Positions 33,201 through 45,200 of a stretch of DNA of 64,000 nucleotides are shown piece after piece. The stretch is taken from positions 1,617,317-1,681,316 of the forward strand of contig SIJG01000011.1 in the NCBI GenBank assembly GCA_023374025.1, written 5' to 3'. Position 1 is the stretch's first letter; each line of letters opens with the position of its first letter. The notes under the pieces were generated by a model. That model made no database searches, had not been told where the DNA came from, and saw only the letters and a program-made list of their open reading frames with translations. Origin of the DNA: Heterodera schachtii (taxonomy: Eukaryota; Nematoda; Chromadorea; Rhabditida; Heteroderidae). Position numbers and translations under genes: made by a program.

Positions 33201-36200
33201 TTGCTGGACATTTAAGGCTTTTAGCGGTCAGAAATGTAGGTGTATTTCATGTCCGATCATCGAATGGTGATTAATTTTGCTTGGCTTGTTAAATAGGCAC
33301 TTTTTGGCCAATCATCGGATCACCTCTCACTTTTTCATTTTCTCTCTAATATCCCCACCACCACTTTTTCATTCCATCTTTTCCTCCATGAAAGGCATTA
33401 ATTAAAAGCATTTCCATTTGTTGATGGGGTGGGAGTTAAAAAAGTGCTGCCCCGGCGCAGCATCCAACAACAAATTGGGCAAAGAAGCAAAACAGCCGCG
33501 CACATTGGGGACAAGGACAGAGACAAATGGGGGAGAGGGGGGGGGGGGCAGTGATTGATCAGTCCGAATGATCGGCACGCGCCGTTGCGTCCGTCGCTGT
33601 CGGCGTCGCCCCACGGCGTCGGCGGCGGATGGCCTTGGCTTTGCTCCTCGAAATTTGTGTCATTTTGCACAACACTTTCTTTCTTCCTTTCCTAATTAAT
33701 GCATTTTTGCTACGATTGTGCGTCATTTGTCATGCGCATTCATTCGCTCTTTTTTTTTCCAATTTTGCTCTTTTTTGCCTCTTTTCTCTCTTTTTGTTCT
33801 CCTCCTTTTGTTCCTCACTATGCTATTTTCTGCTGTTCCGCGTCCATTTCCGCACTTTTTTTTCTTTCTTTTTGCTCTTTATTCTATTCTGTGTTTGTCT
33901 TTTCTATCCCCTCTATCCCGCCAATTTCACTTCAACTCTCTTCTCTCTCTCTCTCCCCTCTCGCTCATATTATTCCTTCCTCTCTATATTCCTCCCTCTT
34001 TCTCTCCTCTCTCTCTTCCCTCTCTCTCTCTCACTTTTTTTTCTCCTTTTTATTTTCTTTTCATTCTCTACTTTTTCTCGTTATTTTCCTCTTTTTTTTT
34101 GTTCTTCGTTTTACATCCGCTTTTTCTCACTCTTTTTTTCTCTCGCGCTCTCTCTTCTTCATTATTTTTTTGTCTTTTGCTCTTTTTAACATCTCTTCTC
34201 CACCATCATGTCTTCTTTCTTTTTTCTCTCCTTTTCTCTCTCTCTCTCTCTTCTCTTTCTCTTTCACTCTTCTTTTAAATTTTATTTTATTGGCCTCGCA
34301 ATTAAAATCTTCGTCACCGCCGGCGGCGGGTTGTCCTTTATTTTTCAGCAATCTTCTTCTTCTTCCAAAATTTTCTTTGTCTTTAACCCGTAGCGATAAA
34401 ATTGGAATTTTTTGGGGTGTCGGGGGGGGGGGGGGGGGAAATCGTCAGCAGCAAAAGGACAGCAGCTGCCCTCTGCTGTACTCTTTGTGAATGAAGAACA
34501 ACCAACAAAACAGAGCATATAAAACACAGCGCCACCTGAACGGAGCGGTTGACTTTGAAGTGTGACAAAATGCCAACTTTTGTCAAATTTAATGGGTGCC
34601 GAGGGGTCGATAAATTGCTAATGGCATTATGAACACTTATAATGATCTCTGAGTTTTGGCAAAAGATTTGGCGTGAACCGATCGGCACCTGTTTTCACTC
34701 TCTTTGATCTAGAACAAAAGTTTCCAATCTTTTGAAACCGCTCTTCCTCTCCTCTCCGTGCCATTTCGCTTTTACGTTTTATGCATGGGCCTAAGTTTGG
34801 AGTTCAAAGTTTGAAAATGTCTTGTCACTCTTTGGCTTTATTGGTCAGTCTGACTCTGGCATTAATCTCAATCCACAGAGGCGACTGAATCACCACCAAA
34901 ATATGCTTAATCTTGGGCAACGCATCTGCTGCTGATCAGCTTCGGTAGTGAAATTTACAAATTTCCATCAGCGCTCTCTGACCTTGTCCATTTTTAAAAC
35001 CGACTTCTCTACGCTCAGAGTAGACATTTAAAATTGTTTATCGATTGGCGGCGATGTGTGCAAAAGACGTTAATGGATCGCCAACGGCATCGCTTTCCTT
35101 CGCACCATTCATTCATTGGATTCGTTCGTTTTCCTCGCATTAATTGCCCCATTCCCCCGGGGGGAAGTACAGCGGAATGAGAGAGGAACAGGAAGAAAAG
35201 GGGGAAGAGACGAAGTGAATTTGGGGGAAGAGGAAGAGAAAGTGAACAGAAATGGGAATGGAATTGACCAAATGGGCGACGGCGGAGGGGGCAGACAAAT
35301 GGACAAATGATCACTGCCAATTTATTCATCAGCATAAGGTCAAAGAGTGGGGTGAACAATTGTTGAGGAAGTTAATGGAAATGGATTTAAATTTTTGTAA
35401 AGTGTTGAGAGATAAACAAATAAAGAACTGCAGGGCATTTCGGGGTCTCGGTTTGTTTCGGCTCAGAAATTTCTTGTGATCTCAATTAGTGTTTTGGCGT
35501 CTCGGCTCGCGGTCAGAGCTCGATGATGCTCTTAATTCTTGAATCTCTATTCTCAATGTAGGAAGAAGAATATCTCTACTCAAAACACATTTATCATTTA
35601 CATATTTATCTCTTTTTTTTCTCATCGCCTCGAGCAGAAAACTAAGGCAAAGCAAAGCTTAAAAAATAAATAAAACAATTTATGAAATGAGAATACAACA
35701 TGAATTGATAATTTGAGTGAATTTTCATTTTCACTAATAAACACCAAAGCGGTCAATTTTGACATATAAGCGCAAATTGGCCAGCAGATTAGCGAGTTGG
35801 ATTCCCAAAAGAATTGCGTAACATATCGCTAAATTCATGCATATAAAATTGTCAATTCGAAAATCAATATCAAAAAAATAATTTGGCTATCGGACTTTTC
35901 GATGGGCGAACTTTATGACACTAAAATAAGTCAGTTTACTAAATTTCTTTTAAATTTGTATTGGGTATTTGCTGGTTACCCCACATTTGAGCCCCATACA
36001 TTTGCACTATGTTCCTAAAATCGGATTCAAACTATGTTTAGTTTTTTTTCAATCCCTGATCGCCTAAAAAGCATTATTAAATAATAGAAAGTGTTAATGC
36101 TCCTAATAACCAAAAGTCAGTATTTTCTTAATTTATTGGTCTTTAGGCTATCACTGTGAATCCGATTTTGTGCATAGGCACAAATGTCTGGACACGTATT

Positions 36201-39200
36201 TGCTATTTTATATAACATTTATTTTATCTTTTTATACATATGAAACGGAAAAAAATATATGAATTTTTACTCCGCAAAGTGAATGCTTACTTTAAATTAG
36301 AGTAGAGCGGGATCGGGAACTGATACTAAAAAAGCGGAACAACTGAGTACCGAAGTCCCGTTTTCATAGCCAAAAATTCTCGGTTTTTCAGTCCGAAAAG
36401 GTCCCGGTTTTGCCCAATTTCCGGTCCCGCTCTACTCTATTTTAAATAAATGTCAGATTAATTTTCAGCGCCTAAAATTGCTATAGAAAGAATTTTAAAA
36501 AATTAGGGGGGGGGGGACAAAGCGAAAAATAATTTTTTATCAGTGAATAAAAAACGTAAAAATTTAATTATCATTATTTAAAAAAAATTATTCTTTACTG
36601 GCAAAAAGTCCCTTCCTAAAGTATAAATATTTCTGTTAAAAGTTCTTCGCTATCTAACGAAAAGTCCGGCTCCCACTAACTCACTTTCGCGACGTTCACC
36701 GCGCAGCAGCGACCCAAATTTGGTCATGGCCAAGCGGTCCGACAACGACCTGAACACACCCTAAATACATATCAGGGGTGGGACAACTCTCGCCTCTCGT
36801 CTCTCGCCTCTCGCCAACTCTCGCCATTTTTGGTACTCTCGCCTCTCGTTTTTTGGGACGAGAGGCGAGAGTTGAAAATACACCCCTAAAGATTGAACTT
36901 TTGAGCAGCCAGAAAAATTTTCAAATTTACGCGAAAAAAATTCATAAATCTCTTTTTTTCCTTCCTTAATGTTTTCTCTATTTTTGGATAGCTCCAATTA
37001 AAATATGGTCTGGTGGCTAAACCTTCTGCCTTTCATTATTTTTCTCTTGGGTTCAATTCCCCAACGGTACAGAATTTTTTAAATAATTTCTTTAAATTAT
37101 TTTTCAATTGAAATTTTAATTAATAAAAAATATTTCAATTTAAAATTATTATTTTTTCTTTTTTTAAACAGCCTAAAACTGCAAATTTAACCAAAACTTT
37201 GATCATTTTTTGACAAATTCTGTTAATATATTACACTCAAAATTTCAAAATTTTTCCGGCGGCGCCTATCGGCACCGCCGGACCCCGCACCCAATGTTCC
37301 AAAAAAGTTTTTTTGAAAAAACAGCGCCACAAAAAAAGCGACTTAAAAACAAAAATATTTAAAAAACAAGTTTTGGTCATTTTTTGAATAAAATCTGTTA
37401 ACAAATCCGAAGACAATTTTCAAAATTTTTTCGGCGGCGCCTACCGGCACCGCCCGACCCTAACTGTCCCCGAAGTTTTAAAAAACGTACCGCAAAAAAA
37501 GGTGGTTTGAATGGCAAAAAATGGACAAATAATAAAGTTTGTTTGTAAAATAAATATATTTCATGAAAATATTTTTTAATTTTCATGAAAAAATTTTAAA
37601 GATTTTTGTTTGGATTTTTCAGGACCTGGACTCGGTTTAAAAACTAGGACTCTGACCCGGCTTTCTGTACCCGGCAATACCCTGACCCGGTATTTGCCCA
37701 AATACCCGGGCCCGTACCCCTAATTTAATATACGATTTTGAAGTTTTTTAAATTAAAAAATAAGGCTACAGAAAAAAATTGAAAAACTCTCGCCTCTCGT
37801 CCTCTCGCCTCTCGCCAACTCTCGTGTTTTTGGGGACTCTCGCCTCTCGCCAAACTCTCGCTCTCGTCTTTTTGGGGACTCTCGCCTCTCGCCAAACTCT
37901 CGCTCTCGTCTTTTCTGAGACAAGTCACACCCCTGATACCAGGGGCGTATCTAGAAAAAATTTTCGGGGGGGGGACCCGACCTGAAGACCTTTTTTTTTT
38001 TTTTTTGCTCCTCAAACTGAAGACCTTTTTTTTTTTTTGCTATTAACCCAATAAAAAAATATTTTTTTCCCGCTGCTGGGTAAAAACTGCACTTTTTGCA
38101 CTAAAAATGATCCAATTTTGGCCGTTTTAAGGCAAAAAACTTGTAAAAATAGTGGAAAATGAAGGTCCGGCGGTGCCGATAGGCGCCGCCGGGAAAATTT
38201 TTCAAAATTTGAGTGCTGTTTGTTACGAAAATTGCCTATAAAATTTTTAAATTTTGGTTTGGGGGGGGGAATTCGAAAATTTTTTCCATTATTTGCTGGA
38301 AAATTTAAACAAATTTTCATTTCGGGGGGGGGGGGAATTCCCCCCCTTTCCCCCCCCCTAGATACGCCCTTGCCTGATACATATGTCTCTAATCAAATTC
38401 CTAAATCCACTCACGTGGTCAGCCGCCAATTTCGGGGGCGGCGGTCAACTGTCAAAGGGGAAAACGATTAAGCATTTAATTTAAAACAAAACACGGCATT
38501 TAAACCAACTTTTTCGGCCGATGATTTGGCGAGAAGAATTAGCGGCACAAAGAAAGCGTCGCAAAGGCATCTCTAAATTTAGTGAAAATATTGACTAATG
38601 TGTCGAAGAAAAATAGAATTTTTGTTCGAGTTCACAGGGCAAGGGTTCGGGAAATAAAAAATAATGCAAGTCAGAAAAAGGCAAAATGGAAGAAAACGGA
38701 GGGGGGGGGGAGGAAGAGGAGGGGCATTTATTTATGCCTTCCGCCAACGGAATCGATTGAAGAGCAGAGAAAGCAAACAGTGAATTTGTGTAAATAATTA
38801 ATAAAAATACTTTTTTATGTTTTTAATTTTAGCAATTTTTCTTTATTTTTTATAATCGGACTTTTCCAAAAATGATTTGTTTCGGCTTTTTAATCTTTTA
38901 TCTCTTTAAAATATTTTTTCTTATTTTAGATTTATCCGTGTCTAAAAATTCATGTAAAAATTAATTTTAATGGAATTTATATTCTGAAGCCTGATTAAAA
39001 CATTCTAAAATAATTTGACATTACATTCAAATAGCTTTTGAAATTTTTTTTTTTTTTTTTTTGCTTCAGTATTCGTTTTTAGAATTTGATTTTATCATTT
39101 TTAATTTTTGAAAATGGTGGAATGAAGAAAAACGAATTTATAATTTAAAAATCACTGAAAACACTAACGGACCAATTACCTCTGATGTTAAATTTGTGGG

Positions 39201-42200
39201 TTTTATAAATCGAATTAATTTTCAAAAAATTATTGAACAACAGTAACAACTTTCTTTAAATTTTATAAATACATTTGTCGATTTGTAATTTTAATCTGAA
39301 AGGAACTTTTCCATTTTTCTTTAAAGAGATTAACTCAAAATGCAGTTTTAAGATAAAATTATTTTTTTGATTAAAGTTAATTATTATTAATTAAAAGTTA
39401 ACAAAATATGACATATAAATAAATGTGTTTGCGGTCCCTGCCATAATTTGAATTGTTGCATATTCTCGATCTCGAATAAAAACTCTTTTGGCGCTAATAA
39501 TGATTTAAAAATAATAAAGAGTTATTTCATCATACTTTTATTTTTTAATTAAATTTAAAAACTGACCCTTCCAATTTCAATTTCAAAATTAAAAAATAAT
39601 ACAAATTCCCTCTCCGGCACAGAAGAAAATGAATGTGCCCTGGGGCGGCACAATTGTGACGCGAACGCGGAATGTGTGGACACCGCGGAAGGGTTCACCT
39701 GCCGGTGCAAGTCCGGATGGACGGACGTCAGTGAGGACAAAGTGATTGATTAGAGCACATTGATTTTGATCATAAGAATTTCACTGATCACTAATTTATT
39801 ATGTGAATTCAGACCAATTTCCCGGGCCGAAGTTGCCGACGAAGTATGTGTGAGGAGGAGGAGGGGGGGGGGGGGGGGGTGATCGAAATGACCAAAAGAA
39901 ATTAACTTTCGGGGCATTTATTAGGGGTGGGTTTTTCGTATTTAATAGGATTTTATAGGAAATATGCATTAAAAATTATCCTTAAGCCTGAAATCAACTA
40001 AAAAGTTGTGCTTTTCTCACCATTTGCACACAAAAATTTAGGTATTCTCTTAATCCCATCCCTAGTCATTATGGTTCAAAAGGACAAAATTAAGTAAAAT
40101 TTGATTTTTTTTTCTAATTTTTTAATTCTATCTTTTTAAAAAATTGAAAAATTTTATGTGATTTTTCAACAATTATCCAATTCCTTGGTAAGCAACATAC
40201 TGTAATTGGATTGGTGAAAGCTTGTGTCCATACCGATCCATGCTTTGTTGCTGATCACATCATCAGCTTCCCAATTTTATCTAAGGTGAACAGTGCCGAA
40301 ATGCGAACTGTGCGCCGGAGGCGGAATGCAACGAAGGGCCGCAGGGTCCAGTGTGTCGGTGTTTGGCCGGTTTCTTGGATGTTTCGGCACAGCACGGGAA
40401 GGGCCCGGGCAAAGTGTGCCGACTGATTCAAAACGAATGCAATGCCGGAAAACAGTCAGTTTATCCATTTTAAGACGCGGCTTAAATTTTCGATCAAAGT
40501 AACTGATCGACCCAGGCCCGTATCCAAGGGGGACGGGGAGGGAATATCCCCCACCAAAAGAAAAAATAATAAGGCGCCTGTCGGCATGGCACAATTGATT
40601 AAATTATTTTATTCGAAAATTAGTCCAAATTTACGTTATTTTTTTATCCGGTTGATAAACAACTCTCCATTATTAGTATTTGAATTTAGCGATTGTTCAC
40701 GGGACGCCAATTGCATTGACACCGCTGACGCATTCATTTGTCGCTGCAAAGAGTAAAATTTTAAGCTCTTCGGGAATTTGGGGCCAACGATTTGAATTGT
40801 CTCATGTTCAAAATCGCCCAATTAACAAATGATCATGCTTTATTCCCACTTTTTTCTGTTCAGAGGCTTTCGCGACGACAGTCCAAGCCGGGAGAAGCCG
40901 GGAAGGGTGTGCACTCGAAGTAATTAGGCGCTAATAACAAGCGGCAGGATTATGGAGAAATTTTGCTTCATAATTTAATTCAGCGGAAGTGCCCGACTCG
41001 CCGGAATGCGACGTGAACGACCCGATGAGTTGCGACAAGGGAAAACACGAGGTGATATAATCTGTGTGCCTGAAATGACATGAATGATATAGTAATGGAA
41101 AAGTGATGAGATGATTAGCATGACTTTAAATGGGAAAGAATGATCAAACAAAGGAAGTGATCGGGATTATAAACACAAAATATGGGAAGCTTTTAACTCG
41201 TGGGCTGTCAAATCACTTTGGCTTTTTTGGTAGAAACTGATAGGAATTATCAAATCCTGGGATTTGACATTATAGCTATCAGAAAAATTGATTGATCAAC
41301 AATTACTAGTGGATGATTTAAAATGATCAGGATGGTAAAACCCAGAGTTTGGACACTTAGATGACCAAAAGCATAAAAAAGGATTAAAATATATTCAGCA
41401 GATTATTAAAAAGATTTTCAATGATCGGATGATTAGTAAGGGTGACTAAATCAATTAGGGGATTTTGATCGAATTTTGATTGTTTGATTTGCCAAAAATG
41501 CTTTATCAAATCAAGGCGTGTTTGTTCATCAGCGGCTCTTATCACTGCTCGTGTCCCATGGGCTACGGGCGCCTGCCGGACGGACGCTGCTTGGCCATCA
41601 ACGAATGTGAAGACGCACGACTCAACGAGTGTTCAGAGGACGCGGAATGCATTGATCAGGTGATCAGCAACGGCACACACACTGAAAATGCCCACCCATT
41701 GGGGGGGGAGCTAATCGGAAAATTCAATAATTAATTGACTGATGATCAAATTGGCAATAAATCCTAGGAAATGACTCAATGATCTGTACTAGAACCATCA
41801 AAATTTGATTAAAAATGAACTGATAAAATAACTGCTGATCTGTTCAGATTTCGGTCCATTTAAAATTGATTTGGCTATGTATATAAAATTCGATTTTTCA
41901 AATGATCAACTGCTGATCATGGATTGGTCTTAGCTTAGGACACTAATTACTTTTGATCACTTTACAACTATTTTTGTCCAATTAAGGCCGAAGCATACAC
42001 ATGCAAGTGCAAAAGCGGCTTCGCCGACATCTCGCCGCAGGGCAAACCGGGCACATTGTGCCGACGACGCATCAACGAATGTGCTCAACCTCAGGCTTTT
42101 GACGTGGACTGTGACGCGAATGCGGTAAGTGTTCAGAAATTATTGTGAACATGAAATTTGATTATCTTTTGAGGGTAAATTTTGGAAATCCAATTGTTTG

Positions 42201-45200
42201 GCCAATATTATCAATTTGTTGATTTAATCTGTCGGATTTTGGACTTGATCGGAGTTTTTAAAAATGGCATTGAAAAATTAATTCCTCGAACTGATCAGTT
42301 AATCATTCCCAAGATTTGCATTGACACGGAAGAGTCCTTCTCGTGCCGTTGTCGGCCCGGCTTTGCCGACATTTCCGAGCAGTTCAACAAATTGCCGGGC
42401 CGTCGCTGTGTGGAGGCGATCAATGAGTGTTTGGACCGGAAGTTGAATGACTGTTCCGAGAATGCGCAATGCGAGGACTCCAAGGAGGGGTACACGTGCA
42501 AATGCCGGGCCGGCTTCTTGGATGCTTCGGAAAATGCCGGAAAAGTGAGTAATCGACTAAGATTTTTTATTAGAATGAAGCCAAAAATTAAAAATGAAAA
42601 GCAACGATGTCGAGCTCGTTTTTTTGAGACTCCGACATTTACCCATTATGAGGAGCCGAGAAATTGGGGTCATCCCGAAACCGAATTCGGATTGACAGTA
42701 GTTATGGCGTGGGATAACTGCTAATGATATCACAAGGCTCGAGTTTAAGAGTTGAAACAGAGTTGGAAACCGTTATTTGGATGGGATAGTAGAAGTTCGA
42801 ACCCGACCTAAATTAAATACAAACAACCCAAAATCTGACCATTCTCTCGGTTCCCAAATTGACTGCAAAAACAAGCACAAAATTTGGCATTTTGCCAAAA
42901 ACCATTACAGACTCAAAACTTGGGATTGGCATTTTCAGTACCCAGGCCGCGTGTGCATCAAATCCGATCGCAATTTGTCGGGCGGCAGCGCGTCGTCCGC
43001 CTTCGAGTTCGCGCACGACACGTGCGACCCCAAACTGAAAGCGTCGGCGTGCAAAGGCGGCTTACAGTGCACCGACCGAATGCAGCCGGGCACTTTCGTG
43101 TGCGCATGTCCCGAGGGCCAATTCCTGTACACGGACGGCACCTGTCGCCTGGCGACGGCATGCGTCAGCGCGGAATGCGACAAAAGTAGGGGAGGGGAGG
43201 ACGGGAGGGACACTGGTGAAGCAATTAGGGATACTGTAGTAAACACTAATTAACTAAACATTCATTAATTTAATTTTGTTGATTCAGCAATTTTTGCAAA
43301 GATTTTTTAGAAAAGACTTAGTATTTCATCAAAAATCTTGAAATAATTCCTAAAAAAATTTCAAAATATTATATGATTAAATTTTCAAATTAGAAATTTA
43401 AAAAAAAGATTCATCTGGGGGGGGAATGTAATGCACCCGATTAAATAGGCACCTATTTTACTAATCACCTTAAATTTGTCAGATGCCATTTGCGTCAACG
43501 TGTTCGACTCGTTCCGGTGCCAATGCAAACCCGGCTATTGGGACATGTCGCCCGACCCGGAGACAAAGCCTGGCCGAGCGTGCAAAGAATGTGCGTTTTT
43601 AATGATCGTTGAAATTCTTCATGGATTATTCATATTTTACTAAAATTTGCAGTGATCAACGAATGCGCAACCGATTCGCACGACTGTTCGCCATTTGCTG
43701 AATGTGTTGATGCAACGGTAAGCGATCAAACAGACAGACATTGGCATTCGCATTTTGGCCGGGGATTGGACAAATCTGGCATAATCTAATTACGGGCAAT
43801 TACATCCGGTATGTATTTGCCACAGGATGGCTACGCGTGTGTTTGTCGTGACGGCTTTGTCGATTCGTCGTCGCAGTACGAATTGTTGCCGGGCAGAAAA
43901 TGTTCAAATGGTAATTTTAAAAAAATGTTGTCAAAAAATGTTTGTCGGTGAGTTGATTAGTGAGTGATCAACCGATTTTTATTGCTTCTAAGTGATAATG
44001 GGGGGGGGGGGGGTGAGAATTTATTGGCCTATTGTAGTAAAGGCTGATGAAATGCCGTACAGTAAAATTAATTGACGCTTTTGGCAATGAAAAGCCATAA
44101 GTTCCAATCACCACCGCCATAAATTAAGTGTGACCGAAATTGGGCTTAACTATACAATTAGAGGCACATGTAGAGGTGTATTACCTCTGATAATAACTGG
44201 CCCGAAACGAGGTGGTTCTCTTCCGCTCTTGGCGATGTGTAACCAACCAATGGGGCTGGGATGGCCGTCGCGGAGTTGGCACGCGTTCACTTCCCCCCAC
44301 CCACGCCAATTTTTGTGTTCAGCAAGCAACGAATGCACTGATCGGTCGCTTAACACATGTGATGAGAATGCCGACTGTGTGGACACGCCGGCCGGCTACA
44401 GCTGCAAATGCATCCCTGGCTACGTGGACGTGTCCTCCAGCGCCAATTTGCCGCCGGGCCGAGTGTGTACGGTGGTGACCACGTGCCCCAAACAGAAGAC
44501 CGACCTGATGTTCCTCATCGACGGGTCCGGCTCCATCGGGTCGGCTGTGTTCCGCAACGAGGTACGTTTTTGGGGGGATTCGTTTAATCAGCTACACTTA
44601 TAATTGAGCAGAGAATTGTCTGATCATTATTTACCCATAATTATGTCACAAAGCGACCAAAATTGGTCAAAAAAACCAATAAAATCACTACTGATCAGAA
44701 AAATTTTCACTTAGTTGCCACTGATCATATAATGCGTGACCAACATTTATCAACAACTAATTCATTGCCATTGATAGAGAAATTCCGATCGAAAATAGGT
44801 CCTTCGATTTGTGCGCGACTTTGTGGAACTGTTCGACATTGGCCTGGAGAACACCCGCGTTGGACTGATCCAGTACTCGGACCAAATCCGGCACGAATTT
44901 GATCTCAACCAGTACGTGGACAAACCATCACTGCTGCAAGCCATCGCGCAAACGCAATACCTGACCGGATTGACCAGGTAGCGGAACAAGGCGGTGTCGA
45001 CAGATCGATTGATCAAGCCCGGATCAGTAGGATTGACCCAAAATCCCAGAGTATAGGACAGGAATAAATAAGAGAGTTCGAAATGGTATCCGAACTTTAC
45101 GCAGGACGAGAGTTTTGGTCCTGTATTGAGGTTGGGGTCGGGAGGTCGGGACTAAAAAATCGGGAATTCCCGAGTCATAATACGAGAGAATTTTTTTATT

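Larger units (their letters stand above)
31846..39622 (+). other. 7.8-kb intron of mua-3 with pyrimidine tract and hAT elements
   Basis: 33700-34280 is a CT-rich tract (TCTCTCTCTC, TTTTCTTTC) that leaves long meaningless frames open. Poly(G) runs occur at 33536-33548 and 34421-34438. 36051-36190 is a copy of the dispersed repeat found at 8215 and 11060. The right part is packed with hAT elements, listed separately. No exon with EGF cysteines is seen. 38385-39622 is AT-rich and empty as far as I can tell. Confidence 0.6.

Noticed and set aside
33629..34490. Leu/Phe/Ser-rich frames resembling multi-membrane proteins
   Set aside because: Produced by the CT-rich tract, open in all three frames at once, with no splice or codon signal.
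40513..40576. Small hAT element beginning CAGGCCCGTATCC
   Set aside because: The left end resembles the element at 37940, but I found no matching right end or target duplication; possibly a fragment.
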